Source: Nitrosospira lacus (lineage in GTDB: Bacteria; Pseudomonadota; Gammaproteobacteria; Burkholderiales; Nitrosomonadaceae). From it: a DNA stretch of 64,000 nucleotides. The translations under genes and the position numbers were made by a program. Positions within the stretch are counted from its first letter, which is position 1. Every line of letters starts with the position of its first letter. Of this stretch, positions 1 through 9,491 are shown one piece after another. The notes under the pieces are model-generated. The model saw only the letters and a list, made by a program, of their open reading frames with translations. It searched no databases and was not told the DNA's origin. Location of the stretch: assembly GCF_000355765.4 (NCBI RefSeq), contig NZ_CP021106.3, positions 591,137 to 655,136 of the forward strand, given 5' to 3'.

Positions 1-2
1 TT

Positions 3-839
3 CTACTCGACGAACCGGGATTGAGCCTGCACGGACTCAAGCAGCGAGATTTTAGAAAGACTCTTTCGCGATTAGCGGAGAAGAACCAAACCCTTTACAG
101 TACTCACTCACCGTTTTTGGTGGGACCAGATGAACTGGATTTTGTGCGCGTGGTTGAGATGCCGGATCGAACAGCTGGAACAAAAATTCATTCGGAGGTA
201 ACTTCGGACGATCCTGCAGCACTTTTACCCCTTCAAGAATCGCTGGGGTACGACCTTGCTCAGAGTCTTTTCACCCAACAGCGCAATTTAATTTTAGAAG
301 GGTTAACCGACTATTGGTATCTTGATGCAGTTTCTCAACTTCTTCGCGAAGCAAATGACGGAGGTCTAAACGATAAAATCGCGCTTGTACCTGCGCAAAG
401 TGCGGGAAAAGTCGTCTACTTTGCGACGATTCTCCATGCTCATAAACTGAAAGTGGCTGCGCTTCTTGACTCAGACAGCGCGGGAGATCAAGCCGCACAG
501 CAACAGATCTTAGTTCATCGACTCGGCAATAAAGCAATCCTTCGGACCAAAGATGTGTACGTCGGTAGCGTTGCTAAACCGGAGATTGAGGAATTACTTA
601 GAGATACCTTAGTTATGGTGGCGAAGGAACTCGCATGGGATGTTTCGAGCGTTGCGGCACAGGACATCTCAAGATCAATTGTAGAAATATTCGCCCAGGA
701 AATTGACAACTTCTCGAAATACAAACTCGCAAAGGCATTTGTTCGATGGAGCCGTGACCATACGGCAGCTGATTTGACTCCAACGGAGACAGTTCAGTGG
801 CGAAATCTAATTAATACTGTAAACAAGGTCCTTAAATGA
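3..839 (+). CDS. OLD-like ATPase/TOPRIM nuclease, 5' part outside window
   Basis: This is the 3' part of an AAA-type ATPase fused to a TOPRIM nuclease domain, as in OLD-family and RecF/SMC-like defence or repair nucleases. The frame is already open at the window edge, where codons 3-20 read LLDEPG, a Walker B motif, so the TTG at 21 is internal and not the start. A His switch motif (STHS, about 102-113) follows. The TOPRIM part has a conserved Glu at 297-299 (LILEGLTD) and an Asp-x-Asp pair at 468-476 (LLDSDSAG), typical of metal-dependent strand cleavage. The family acts on DNA; some members are paired with a helicase (Gabija GajA), but no partner is visible downstream. The gene seems accessory because debris and a tRNA follow it. 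Confidence 0.8.
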   Translation, partial: LLDEPGLSLHGLKQRDFRKTLSRLAEKNQTLYSTHSPFLVGPDELDFVRVVEMPDRTAGTKIHSEVTSDDPAALLPLQESLGYDLAQSLFTQQRNLILEGLTDYWYLDAVSQLLREANDGGLNDKIALVPAQSAGKVVYFATILHAHKLKVAALLDSDSAGDQAAQQQILVHRLGNKAILRTKDVYVGSVAKPEIEELLRDTLVMVAKELAWDVSSVAAQDISRSIVEIFAQEIDNFSKYKLAKAFVRWSRDHTAADLTPTETVQWRNLINTVNKVLK

Positions 840-901
840 AACAGGTATCTGGAATTATTTTAGGACCGTCGTTGAGAACGACTCATGAGCGACAGCGTTG
901 A

Positions 902-1096
902 AAATCTCGTAAAGCTATTCACTCCGGCTGGGCCGCCTTCTATCAATACACCGACTATACGGCGACCCTGTTTGGCAGGCTGGACCGTACCGTCTTCTGG
1001 AAACTCAAAGGGCGCGCGCGTTTACATCAGGCGAGAATAATGCCGTTAAACAGTCAATTAGTACGGCTATCGTCTACACCTCGTCTACATTCCTAG
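902..1096 (+). pseudogene. possible group II intron maturase C-terminal remnant
   Basis: A 64-codon stretch lies between stop codons at 899-901 and 1094-1096 and contains no plausible start. Its translation has the spacing of domain X of group II intron reverse transcriptase/maturases: GWAAFYQY, then about ten residues later GRLDRTVFWKL, then a basic segment. No RT domain and no intron RNA structure were recognised around it. It is probably a leftover 3' end of an intron-encoded protein. The similarity is judged by eye and is not strong. Confidence 0.4.
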
Positions 1097-1136
1097 ACTC
1101 TATCTCCTTGGAATGGTCGTAAGATGCTGATAAACA

Positions 1137-1212
<76 letters not shown>

Positions 1213-1595
1213 TTCGAAGAAAAAATTGAATTACGATTATAGAGGTTTGGGAAACAGCGGGCAAATTGGTTGATGTCTGAAATCCAGCGCGTGAATGGAA
1301 TGTGGACGTCACGAGATGTGGCAAGTTCGTGCCGTCAAGCGAGGGACACATCGCACCTGCGCTCCTTCGAAAGTAGTCTTCAGTCTCTCATGATTGACCG
1401 GATTTATCACCTCATTTTATCGAGAAGACGGGGAAGGAAGCGCCGGGCGGCGCGCAGCAAAGCCTTAATTCCATTGTGGTCGGTCATTTCACCATATCTC
1501 TCATCCGCATGCTCAAGTATGGATATTTTCCTCTATTTTCGCCGATTGTCACCTAACATCTGGACATTCTTGGCGGGTTGCGGCACACTTATCGG
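1213..1595. other. intergenic region, tRNA-Thr to aroQ
   Basis: These 383 bases lie between the divergently oriented tRNA-Thr and aroQ. A 109-codon open frame at 1270-1599 is rich in Ser and Arg, has no recognisable domain, and is probably chance. The aroQ promoter should be here and the tRNA promoter at its left end, but no convincing -35/-10 pair was seen. Confidence 0.5.
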
Positions 1596-2051
1596 ATGAA
1601 AACCAAAGCAAATGGGTCTAAAAGTATTTTAGTCCTTCATGGCCCTAACCTCAATCTTTTAGGCAGACGTGAGCCTGAAGTCTACGGATCCATGACGTTA
1701 GAAGAAATTAACGAGAATTTGCTGAATTTGGCAAAGAAGTCTGGCATAGAGTTAGTTGCTTTCCAAAGTAATATGGAGGGTGAATTAATTGATCGTATTC
1801 AGCAGGCCATGGATGACGATGTCGATTTTATTATTATTAACCCGGCGGCTTATACGCATACCAGTATTGCCTTGCGTGACGCACTTGCCGCCACAGGATT
1901 GCCATTCATCGAAGTTCATCTCTCGAATATTTTTTCCCGGGAGTCTTTTCGCAAGGAGTCGTATTTTTCCGATCTGGCGCTTGGCGTTATCAGCGGTTTG
2001 GGCGCCAAAGGTTATGAGCTGGCCTTGAAATATGCTCTGACAGCTCGTTAG
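1596..2051 (+). CDS. aroQ: type II 3-dehydroquinate dehydratase
   Basis: It converts 3-dehydroquinate to 3-dehydroshikimate in the cytosolic shikimate pathway. The 151-residue protein has the type II signatures in order: [16 protein letters not shown] with the active-site Tyr near residue 30, [19 protein letters not shown], and EVHLSN with the catalytic His. ATG 1596 is preferred over an in-frame TTG at 1578, which would add six unconserved residues. It is the first gene of the usual betaproteobacterial aroQ-accB-accC-prmA cluster. The 195-bp gap to accB suggests a second promoter or a processed leader there. Confidence 0.96.
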   Translation: MKTKANGSKSILVLHGPNLNLLGRREPEVYGSMTLEEINENLLNLAKKSGIELVAFQSNMEGELIDRIQQAMDDDVDFIIINPAAYTHTSIALRDALAATGLPFIEVHLSNIFSRESFRKESYFSDLALGVISGLGAKGYELALKYALTAR

Positions 2052-2211
2052 CGCGCATTCCTCAAATCGGAAAATCCTCAATATTTTTGACGGTGCCTGT
2101 TCACTGAGTGGAATTGGCAGAAGATAGAAGCCATTTCCGCCGATTTACCGGCCGATGGAATGCTGCAAGCAGAAAATGCTACAGGGCTGATGGCAGGTTT
2201 GGATAATTAGA

Positions 2212-2230
2212 AATGCCCAAAATGGGCGTT
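2212..2230 (+). promoter_or_regulatory. hairpin just upstream of the accB ribosome site
   Basis: AATGCCCA and TGGGCGTT can pair (7-8 bp, one G-U) around an AAA loop. The hairpin ends about 5 nt before the AGGAGG ribosome site at 2236-2241, so it could influence accB translation or act as a weak attenuator. Only the pairing is seen; a role is inferred. Confidence 0.3.
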
Positions 2231-2246
2231 GTTCCAGGAGGTCTTT

Positions 2247-2696
2247 ATGGATCTACGAAAACTTAAAAAACTGATTGAGCTGGTGGAAGAATCGGGTATT
2301 GGCGAACTGGAAATTACAGAAGGTGAGGAAAAAGTTCGCATCAGCAAGTCCGTATCCTCCACGCAGGCTTATGTAACTGCGCCACCCGTCATGCAGGCAG
2401 TCACGCCCGCCGCCACCGAACCCGTGCCGGCCGCTGCGGCACCTGCCGAGTTATTGACGCAAGGCCACGTGGTGAAGTCACCCATGGTGGGAACATTTTA
2501 TCGCACCTCTACCCCTGGTGCGAACCCATTCGTGGAGATAGGACAGGCAGTGAAGGCTGGCGATACCTTATGCATCATTGAAGCAATGAAGCTGCTCAAC
2601 GAGATTGAATCGGACAAGGATGGAATTATCAAGGCGGTTCTCGTCGAAAACGGGCAGCCGGTCGAGTACGGCGAGCCGCTATTTGTGATCGAATGA
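2247..2696 (+). CDS. accB: biotin carboxyl carrier protein of acetyl-CoA carboxylase
   Basis: It carries the biotin that shuttles CO2 between biotin carboxylase (AccC, next gene) and the AccAD carboxyltransferase, the first committed step of fatty-acid synthesis. The 149-residue product has an N-terminal helical region, a flexible Ala/Pro linker at about residues 50-75, and a biotinyl domain with [10 protein letters not shown], where Lys115 is the biotinylation site. ATG 2247 is chosen because a perfect AGGAGG lies 5 nt upstream. An in-frame upstream start at 2229 has no such site. It is co-directional with accC, 87 bp upstream of it. Confidence 0.97.
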   Translation: MDLRKLKKLIELVEESGIGELEITEGEEKVRISKSVSSTQAYVTAPPVMQAVTPAATEPVPAAAAPAELLTQGHVVKSPMVGTFYRTSTPGANPFVEIGQAVKAGDTLCIIEAMKLLNEIESDKDGIIKAVLVENGQPVEYGEPLFVIE

Positions 2697-2783
2697 TTGT
2701 AAGCGCTATCTCCCATCTTTCTTTACAGGGGCCACAGAATAGAAAAGATGGCCAGAACCCTCGTAGTTCAATAGAGATATTCC

Positions 2784-4139
2784 ATGTTTGAAAAAATTCT
2801 AATAGCCAATCGTGGTGAAATCGCCCTGCGGATCCAGCGGGCCTGCCGTGAGATGGGAATTAAAACGGTGGCGGTGCATTCCGAGGCGGATGCCAATGCA
2901 AAATATGTGAAGCTCGCCGATGAGTCCGTGTGCATCGGACCGGCGCCATCGGCTCAGAGCTACCTTAATATTCCCGCCATCATCAGTGCAGCCGAAGTGA
3001 CCGATGCGGAAGCGATTCATCCCGGTTATGGTTTTCTCTCCGAAAACGCCGACTTCGCCGAGCGCGTGGAAAGCAGCGGTTTTGTCTTCATCGGGCCGCG
3101 TCCCGAAACGATCCGTATGATGGGCGACAAGGTCAGTGCCAAGAATGCAATGAAAAAAGCAGGAGTTCCCTGTGTTCCAGGGTCCAACGGTGCATTACCG
3201 GAATCCCTCGATGAGGTCCGGGGGGTTATCCGTGCTGTTGGCTATCCTGTCATTATCAAGGCATCAGCCGGTGGTGGCGGGCGCGGGATGCGCGTGGTTC
3301 ACACCGAGGCCGCGTTGTCGAATGCGGTCATAATCACCCGCAACGAGGCACAGGCAGCATTCGGCAATCCGACGGTCTATGCCGAAAAATTTCTGGAAAA
3401 TCCACGTCATATCGAATTCCAGGTACTGGTTGACGAACACCGCAATGCAATCCATTTGGGTGAACGTGAGTGTTCAATGCAGCGCCGCCATCAGAAAATT
3501 CTGGAGGAAGCACCTGCTCTGGGCATTTCCCCCCGGCTGCGCGACAGGATAGGGGGCCGCTGCGCCGATGCGTGCCGCCGTATCGGTTATCGTGGTGTGG
3601 GAACGTTCGAGTTCCTGTTTGAAAAAAACGAGTTTTATTTCATCGAAATGAACACCCGTTTACAAGTGGAACATCCCGTTACGGAGGCAATTACCGGGAT
3701 AGATCTGGTAAAAGCACAAATTCGTGTTGCCGCGGGCGAGAAATTGAGCATTCGCCAACGAGACGTTTCATGGAAGGGTCATGCCATCGAATGCCGCATC
3801 AATGCCGAGGACCCTTACAAGCTCACGCCTTCCGCCGGCCGTATCACGCAGTATCATGCTCCCGGCGGCCCGGGCATTCGTGTCGACTCTCACATTTATC
3901 ATAACTACATGGTGCCGCCCTATTATGATTCCATGATCGCCAAGGTTATTGCTTATGGGGATAACCGCGACCAGGCAATCGCCCGAATGCGCATTGCGCT
4001 GTCGGAAATGGTGGTGGAAGGCATCAGCACCAATATCCCGTTGCATCTCGATCTGTTGTCGGACGCCGCGTTTCTGACGGGTGGCACTAGCATCCACTAT
4101 CTTGAGCAGAAGCTTGCCAACTACAATAAGCCGGGCTAA
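2784..4139 (+). CDS. accC: biotin carboxylase subunit of acetyl-CoA carboxylase
   Basis: It carboxylates AccB-bound biotin with ATP and bicarbonate. The 451-residue protein has the full family length: an N-terminal fold ([11 protein letters not shown]), an ATP-grasp domain with the glycine-rich loop [11 protein letters not shown] near residue 159, and metal/substrate residues in [16 protein letters not shown] near residue 288, followed by the C-terminal domain (ECRINAEDP). All expected catalytic segments are intact. It follows accB, and prmA lies 46 bp downstream, as in many Proteobacteria. Confidence 0.98.
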   Translation: MFEKILIANRGEIALRIQRACREMGIKTVAVHSEADANAKYVKLADESVCIGPAPSAQSYLNIPAIISAAEVTDAEAIHPGYGFLSENADFAERVESSGFVFIGPRPETIRMMGDKVSAKNAMKKAGVPCVPGSNGALPESLDEVRGVIRAVGYPVIIKASAGGGGRGMRVVHTEAALSNAVIITRNEAQAAFGNPTVYAEKFLENPRHIEFQVLVDEHRNAIHLGERECSMQRRHQKILEEAPALGISPRLRDRIGGRCADACRRIGYRGVGTFEFLFEKNEFYFIEMNTRLQVEHPVTEAITGIDLVKAQIRVAAGEKLSIRQRDVSWKGHAIECRINAEDPYKLTPSAGRITQYHAPGGPGIRVDSHIYHNYMVPPYYDSMIAKVIAYGDNRDQAIARMRIALSEMVVEGISTNIPLHLDLLSDAAFLTGGTSIHYLEQKLANYNKPG

Positions 4140-4185
4140 AAGCGGTGAGCCGCGTGGCGGCGAGTTTTTCTGAGTAGCGCGATAT

Positions 4186-5103
4186 ATGTCCTGGATTTCT
4201 CTCACCCTGGAAACCGATGATTTGCATGCCGAAATTCTGAGCGATGCAATGCTTGAACTCGGTGCGTTATCAACGGACATCCACGATGCGGCTGCAGGGA
4301 CTGAACGAGAGCAGCCATTATTTGACGAGCCCGGTGAGTTAGCCGGGGAAATCTGGTCCATGTCAGAACTTACCGCCTTATTCGAAGCGGATGCCGATAT
4401 AGCGTCCATTGTGCAGGCTGCGGCGCAAGCGGCTCAGCTTCCCACCCCGCCTGCCTACCACCTGGCGCTTGTGGAAGAGCAGGATTGGGTACGGATAACG
4501 CAATCGCAATTCGATCCGATACAGATATCGTCACGCTTGTGGATCGTCCCCACCTGGCATCGGGCGCCCGATCCCGCCGCCATCAACCTGGCACTCGATC
4601 CCGGATTGGCCTTCGGCACAGGCAGTCATCCTACCACCCAGCTTTGCCTTGCCTGGCTTGACGAAAATCTGCAAGGAGGCGAAGATCTTCTTGATTACGG
4701 TTGTGGTTCCGGCATACTTGCTATTGCCGCGTCGAAGCTCGGCGCCCGCTACGTGGTGGGCGTGGACATAGATGCGCAGGCGGTTGCAGCCAGTCGCGAA
4801 AATGCATTGCTTAATCAATGTGACGAAACAGCAATTGAGTTTCATGCGGCGCATTTGGCGACTTGGGAAGATTCCGCACGTGAAGCCTGGGCGGATGTGG
4901 TTCTCGCCAATATTCTTGCCAATCCTTTGATCATGCTGGCCCCGATACTGACGCGCGCTGTCCGGCCGGGAGGCCATATAGTCCTTTCAGGCATACTCGT
5001 GGAGCAGGCGGAGGAAGTAAGGCATGCCTATCGAGAATGGTGCAATATGCATGTCGCCGACGTGCGGGAGGGCTGGGTATTGCTGACAGGGATCAGAACG
5101 TGA
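4186..5103 (+). CDS. prmA: ribosomal protein L11 methyltransferase
   Basis: It trimethylates ribosomal protein L11 using S-adenosylmethionine. The 305-residue product has an N-terminal L11-recognition domain and a C-terminal Rossmann methyltransferase. The SAM loop LLDYGCGSGILAIAA is near residues 168-182, preceded by the family signature DPGLAFGTGSHPTT. The substrate loop VLANILANPL replaces the NPPY motif, as is typical of PrmA. It is normal length and sits downstream of accC, the conserved order. Confidence 0.95.
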   Translation: MSWISLTLETDDLHAEILSDAMLELGALSTDIHDAAAGTEREQPLFDEPGELAGEIWSMSELTALFEADADIASIVQAAAQAAQLPTPPAYHLALVEEQDWVRITQSQFDPIQISSRLWIVPTWHRAPDPAAINLALDPGLAFGTGSHPTTQLCLAWLDENLQGGEDLLDYGCGSGILAIAASKLGARYVVGVDIDAQAVAASRENALLNQCDETAIEFHAAHLATWEDSAREAWADVVLANILANPLIMLAPILTRAVRPGGHIVLSGILVEQAEEVRHAYREWCNMHVADVREGWVLLTGIRT

Positions 5104-5130
5104 ATTTGAATTTCTTGTAAAATAAGGGCC

Positions 5131-5874
5131 ATGGCGCTTATTACCCGCTGCCCTAACTGTGCCACGGCTTTCCGTGTAACGCCACTGCAGTTGCAGGCGC
5201 ACGGCGGGGATGTGCGTTGCGGACGCTGCGCGCATATATTCCATGGGTTTGCCACGCTGGCCACCATGAAGGGGCCGGAATCCGTTGATTTATCCCGGAA
5301 GACGGTTTCGGACCAAGCGGGAAGCCCGGAGATTCCTTCCGTAAGCAATTCGCCCCGAACGGCTTTAACTGATCGACAAGTCTCCTCCCAGGCGCCCGGT
5401 AATGAAACAGCGCAGACCGGAACCGTACCGGAGCGCCCCGCTCGGGTGCCAGCGCCGGAAGCGCCGGGTATAAAAGAACCGGCCTTGCAAGAACCGTACC
5501 CCGCCAGCATGCCGGAGAGCGAATCAGCGGAAAATTACTCCCAGAACGATTACGCAGATGACCATGCCCCCGATGTGGCACCGTCGCACAAGACTTCTCC
5601 CGCATGGGGTATGGGAAGTCTGTTTTTGCTTGTCGTGCTGGTCGCGCAGGCCATTTATTTTTATCGTGCCGAGCTTTCTGTCATCGCGCCCGCTACCCGA
5701 CCCTATCTGGAACAATACTGCGAATTATTGGGATGTACAGTTCCGCTGCCACAGAATGCAGTGCTGAACGGTTCATCCAAAATGCCGGCCGCGATACGAC
5801 ATTTCAATGTCATTACACTTGATGCCGCTGTACGTAACGGCGCTTTTTATCTCCCAGGCATCTCCGTCGTTTGA
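5131..5874 (+). pseudogene. zinc-ribbon/DUF3426 membrane protein, C-terminus frameshifted
   Basis: This betaproteobacterial family has an N-terminal MJ0042-type zinc ribbon and a C-terminal DUF3426 domain; its function is unknown. Here Cys7/Cys10 and Cys30/Cys33 form the ribbon, followed by a Pro/Ser/Glu-rich linker, one membrane segment (about residues 160-182) and the start of DUF3426 (LEQYCELLGCTVPLP). The frame then ends at 5874 with YLPGISVV. The expected sequence continues in the +1 frame (SQASPSFEFTIADHTPG, about 5849-5901) and then back in the original frame (TLQPAQLPDV, and after a TGA at 5941, PISFYLAQAHTTGIKIK to TAA 6019). The gene therefore looks decayed or carries sequencing indels. 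The first 240 codons may still be translated as a truncated protein. Confidence 0.8.
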
Positions 5875-6021
5875 ATTTACGATTGCCGACCATACCCCGG
5901 GAATCGCACGCTCCAACCTGCCCAGTTGCCGGATGTAAGTTGAATGCAGCCGGTACCCATCTCATTTTATCTGGCGCAGGCTCATACGACCGGAATCAAA
6001 ATCAAACGGCTCACATCATAA
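5875..6021 (+). pseudogene. decayed 3' end of the DUF3426 gene
   Basis: This stretch after the premature stop still encodes DUF3426-like residues, but split between two frames and interrupted by TGA at 5941-5943. At least two indels and one nonsense change separate it from an intact reading frame. A 67-codon frame over 5871-6074 is not similar to the family and is probably not a gene. Confidence 0.6.
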
Positions 6022-6116
6022 CGGGATTGCACCGCATCAAATTATGGGCTGTGTTCGCAGTCCATTTGAATTAAAATTGAAACCCTGTCAAATCCGGCAA
6101 CTGCCTTCAAGCAAAA

Positions 6117-6929
6117 ATGAGCTCCGAGACGTTGATTGAAATCAAAGGCTTGAACTTCTCCTATGGAGAACGTTCCATCCTGAAGGGGATCGACATGACC
6201 ATGTTGCGTGGCAAAGTCATCGCCATCATGGGCGGCAGCGGGAGCGGCAAGACTACGCTGTTGCGTCTGATCGGTGGTGCAGTGCGTCCATCCTCGGGCT
6301 ACGTCAAGGTTGCGGGCAAGGTGGTGCATGAGCTAAAAAGGGATGAACTTTTCCAGATGCGCCGGAAAATGAGCATGTTATTCCAATTCGGCGCGCTGTT
6401 TACCGATCTGTCGGTATTCGACAATGTGGCTTTCCAGATGCGTGAACATACCGATTTGTCCGAATCCATGATTCGTGATCTGGTGCTGATGAAACTACAG
6501 GCTGTCGGTTTGCGTGGCGCGCATGATTTGATGCCTGCGCAACTTTCGGGAGGAATGGCGCGGCGGGTGGCATTGGCTCGCTCGATTGCACTTGACCCAT
6601 TGCTTATCATGTATGACGAACCGTTTACCGGGCTCGATCCAATTTCACTGACCGTAATCGGCAATTTGGTCCGTCGCCTGACCGACGCACTCGGCATGAC
6701 CTCCATTGTAGTCACGCACGATGTACAGGAGTCGTTAAAAATCGTGGATTATGTCTATTTCATAGCAGGAGGAGTCATCGTAGCACACGGTACACCCGCC
6801 GAAGTGCGCGGATCGGTAATGCCCTTTGTCCACCAGTTCGTGCATGGCGAAGAAGATGGGCCCGTTTCATTCCACTACCCGGCAGAGACTTACGCAAGCG
6901 ATCTGAAACTGGAGGGTGGGTTTGCCTAA
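6117..6929 (+). CDS. mlaF: lipid transport ABC ATPase MlaF
   Basis: It is the ATPase of the MlaFEDB inner-membrane complex, which moves phospholipids between the inner membrane and periplasmic MlaC to keep the outer membrane asymmetric. The 270-residue protein has Walker [10 protein letters not shown] (39-47), signature [16 protein letters not shown] (about 143) and Walker [15 protein letters not shown] (about 161). ATG 6117 begins a normal-length protein. It overlaps mlaE by 14 nt, so the two are translationally coupled. Confidence 0.96.
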   Translation: MSSETLIEIKGLNFSYGERSILKGIDMTMLRGKVIAIMGGSGSGKTTLLRLIGGAVRPSSGYVKVAGKVVHELKRDELFQMRRKMSMLFQFGALFTDLSVFDNVAFQMREHTDLSESMIRDLVLMKLQAVGLRGAHDLMPAQLSGGMARRVALARSIALDPLLIMYDEPFTGLDPISLTVIGNLVRRLTDALGMTSIVVTHDVQESLKIVDYVYFIAGGVIVAHGTPAEVRGSVMPFVHQFVHGEEDGPVSFHYPAETYASDLKLEGGFA

Positions 6930-7719
6930 GCGCATCGTCATCGGCATCAGGGGTGTCGGTCACCGCGTGATAGACAGTGTTTGGCGGCTGGGCTATGCCA
7001 GCCGCTTTTTCCTGTTGACGCTGCTGAAGTCGGGTATCAGCTTTCGACGCTTCGGCCTGATTATCCGTGAGCTATATTTTACGGGTGTACTGTCACTGAT
7101 CATTATTATTGTGTCAGGCCTTTTTGTCGGCATGGTGCTGGGTTTGCAGGGCTATGAGACGTTGCAGAGATTCGGCGCCGAATCGGCTGTAGGTACGATG
7201 GTTGCACTGTCGCTCGTCCGGGAGCTGGGTCCCGTGGTGGCGGCGCTATTGTTTGCCAGCCGTGCCGGCTCCGCCATTACCGCCGAAATCGGCTTGATGA
7301 AGGCTACCGATCAATTGGCGGCAATGGAAATGATGGCAGTGGACCCCATTGCGCGGGTGGTTGCTCCCCGGTTCTGGGCGGGTGTGATATCCATGCCGTT
7401 TCTGGCGGCGATGTTTTCGGTGGTTGGCGTGTTTGGCGGTTATTTGGTGGCGGTGGTACTTATCGGTGTGGACGAGGGTTCATTCTGGTCTCAGATGCAA
7501 AACGCGGTGGATTTCCGGTACGACATCGTCAACGGCGTCATCAAGACTTGTGTATTTGGTGTGGCAGTAACAGCAATCGCAGTGTTCGAGGGGTATGATG
7601 CATCGCCCACGGCTGAAGGAGTGTCCGGCGCGACCACGCGCACCGTGGTGACCTCTTCGCTGGCGATTCTGGGACTGGATTTTGTTTTGACCTCGGTCAT
7701 GTTCAGGGGAATGAGCTGA
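6916..7719 (+). CDS. mlaE: lipid transport permease MlaE
   Basis: It is the membrane permease of the Mla complex (MlaE/YrbE family). The 267 residues form five to six hydrophobic segments with the family core [20 protein letters not shown] and the conserved [23 protein letters not shown] split over the middle. GTG 6916, preceded by a GGAGG-like site, is the chosen start and lies inside mlaF. The stop overlaps the ATG of mlaD (TGATG at 7717-7721). Confidence 0.95.
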   Translation: MGLPKRIVIGIRGVGHRVIDSVWRLGYASRFFLLTLLKSGISFRRFGLIIRELYFTGVLSLIIIIVSGLFVGMVLGLQGYETLQRFGAESAVGTMVALSLVRELGPVVAALLFASRAGSAITAEIGLMKATDQLAAMEMMAVDPIARVVAPRFWAGVISMPFLAAMFSVVGVFGGYLVAVVLIGVDEGSFWSQMQNAVDFRYDIVNGVIKTCVFGVAVTAIAVFEGYDASPTAEGVSGATTRTVVTSSLAILGLDFVLTSVMFRGMS

Positions 7720-8219
7720 TGCAGCGAACAACAATGGATTTGTGGGTCGGAGTATTTGTCATGGCTGGAATCGGCGCATTGCTGATACTGGCTCTGAAGG
7801 TGGGAAACCTGGGTACCTACAGTACGGCGGAGACCTACACACTTATTGGAAATTTCGAGAATATCGGCGGTTTGAAGGTGAGGGCGCCAGTCAAAAGCGC
7901 TGGCGTGGTCGTGGGACGTATAGCGGATATTCAGTTTAACACCCAGACATTCGATGCCGCGGTAACCATGAATATCGACCGCCGTTATCAATTTCCCAAG
8001 GATACGTTCGCCAGCATTCTCACATCGGGGCTTCTAGGCGAGCAATACATTGGTCTGGCAGCGGGTGGCGACGAGACAGTGCTGAAGAATGGCGATAAAA
8101 TCATGAAAACCAACTCCGCAATGGTTCTGGAAGAAATGATCGGACGATTCCTATTTGATAAGGCATCGGAAAATAAGGCATCTGAGGCCGATGACAGCGA
8201 AAATGGCGGCAAGAAATAG
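7719..8219 (+). CDS. mlaD: lipid transport MCE protein MlaD
   Basis: It is the periplasmic MCE-domain protein that forms a hexameric ring on MlaE. The 166 residues comprise a short cytoplasmic end, one membrane anchor (about 8-28, LWVGVFVMAGIGALLILAL), and an MCE domain (ENIGGLKVRAPVKSAGVVVGRI, SGLLGEQYIGL). The charged C-terminal tail is rich in Glu, Asp and Lys. In many Betaproteobacteria a mlaA (vacJ) gene follows mlaD; here mlaC comes next and no mlaA is present. Confidence 0.95.
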   Translation: MQRTTMDLWVGVFVMAGIGALLILALKVGNLGTYSTAETYTLIGNFENIGGLKVRAPVKSAGVVVGRIADIQFNTQTFDAAVTMNIDRRYQFPKDTFASILTSGLLGEQYIGLAAGGDETVLKNGDKIMKTNSAMVLEEMIGRFLFDKASENKASEADDSENGGKK

Positions 8220-8292
8220 TCATATATTCACGGTGCAGCGGCTTATGATGCGGTTAAAATGAGCGGTTCAACTAAATTCTAGTGAGGAAATC

Positions 8293-8931
8293 ATGAAAAA
8301 ATACCTTGGTATCTTTGTATTGCTGGCGGTGTGGCTGCCTGCGCTGCCCGCATGGTCAATGGAAGCCACCAGTCCCGATAAGCTGGTGGATAACACCGCT
8401 CAGGAGGTGCTTACAATTGTCAGGCAGGACAAGAGCTTGCAAAGCAGTCACGCCAAGATTCTTGACCTGGTGGAGGCCAAGATACTGCCGCATTTCAATT
8501 TCACCCGCATGACGCGCCTGGCGATGGGCAAGAACTGGTCCAAGGCGACGCCTGACCAACAGCAGCAATTGGTGAAGGAGTTCCGTACCCTTCTGGTGCG
8601 CACCTATTCCAACGCACTGACCGATTATCGCGACCATACCATCAAGGTCGAGCCGCTCAAAACTGCGGCGGATGAAACCGATACCACAGTCAAGACGAAG
8701 GTGATGCAAGATCACGGTCAGCAGCCGGTTCCCATCGACTACAGCATGGAAAGAACCGGTGAGGGCTGGAAAGTGTACGACGTCACGGTCGCGGGGGTAA
8801 GTCTGGTAACCAATTACCGCAGCACTTTCAATAACCAGGTTCGCGATGGCGGCGTCGATAAATTACTCAAAACACTGGTGGATAAAAATCGCTCGCTGAT
8901 AGCCGCGGATAAAAAGGCTGATGCGCAGTAA
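8293..8931 (+). CDS. mlaC: periplasmic phospholipid-binding protein MlaC
   Basis: It is the soluble shuttle that carries phospholipid between the MlaA outer-membrane site and the MlaFEDB complex. The 212 residues begin with a Sec signal peptide (MKKYLGIFVLLAVWLPALPAWS), followed by the MlaC/Ttg2 fold with HFNFTRMTRLAMGKNW, LLVRTYSNAL and YDVTVAGVSLVTNYRSTF. A ribosome site (AGTGAGGAAATC) precedes ATG 8293. It lies in the same operon as mlaFED. Confidence 0.95.
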   Translation: MKKYLGIFVLLAVWLPALPAWSMEATSPDKLVDNTAQEVLTIVRQDKSLQSSHAKILDLVEAKILPHFNFTRMTRLAMGKNWSKATPDQQQQLVKEFRTLLVRTYSNALTDYRDHTIKVEPLKTAADETDTTVKTKVMQDHGQQPVPIDYSMERTGEGWKVYDVTVAGVSLVTNYRSTFNNQVRDGGVDKLLKTLVDKNRSLIAADKKADAQ

Positions 8932-9052
8932 TCGATAATCCTGAATCAGTCCGCTGATCTGCCTGCTTTTCACTCATTTTTCAGCTTGGCGCTATGATCC
9001 ATGGAGATGTTTTGCACGTCGACGTTTTCCGTCAACTATCGGATGCGGCAGA

Positions 9053-9343
9053 ATGGCTGAAGTAGTTCTGTCCGGCGACGGCAAACTGAGCGTCGAGGGA
9101 TCCATCAACTTCAATAATGTGGCTACGGTGGTCGAGCAGGGCATTGCATTGTTCAATCATGATAATCTGGTAATCGATCTGGCGCGAGTGACTGAAGTGG
9201 ACTCTTCAGCCGTCAGCATGTTGCTGGAATGGCAGCGCGAGGCTGGTCGCCGTAATCACCGGATGGGTTTCGCCAACATGCCGCAAAACCTGCGAGGCCT
9301 GGCTCAACTGTATGGTGTTTCCGAATTGATACTTCAGGCGTAA
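9053..9343 (+). CDS. mlaB: STAS-domain protein MlaB
   Basis: It is a small cytoplasmic STAS-domain subunit that binds and stabilises MlaF. The 96 residues include the STAS core LVIDLARVTEVDSSAVSMLLEWQREA; MlaB proteins use the corresponding TxxDSxGLALL-type loop. The 121-bp gap after mlaC holds no gene. It is the last of the five mla genes here and is followed by an unrelated ABC exporter pair. Confidence 0.9.
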   Translation: MAEVVLSGDGKLSVEGSINFNNVATVVEQGIALFNHDNLVIDLARVTEVDSSAVSMLLEWQREAGRRNHRMGFANMPQNLRGLAQLYGVSELILQA

Positions 9344-9491
9344 ATCAAAAATCGGCTATGCGTGGGATGAAGTGCCAAAAACTGGCACTTCCCGGCCAGC
9401 GGCGGGCGGCTCGCATGGGGAATACCCAAAATCGCTACCCATGCCCGTTACGCACGCCTCCTCCGATATTCCTTATCCTGATTACATCCCA

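Noticed and set aside
1270-1599. 109-codon open frame before aroQ
   Set aside because: Random-looking Ser/Arg composition, no domain, overlaps the aroQ start; not supported as a gene.
5871-6074. 67-codon frame after the zinc-ribbon gene
   Set aside because: It overlaps the decayed DUF3426 tail and does not match the family in this frame.
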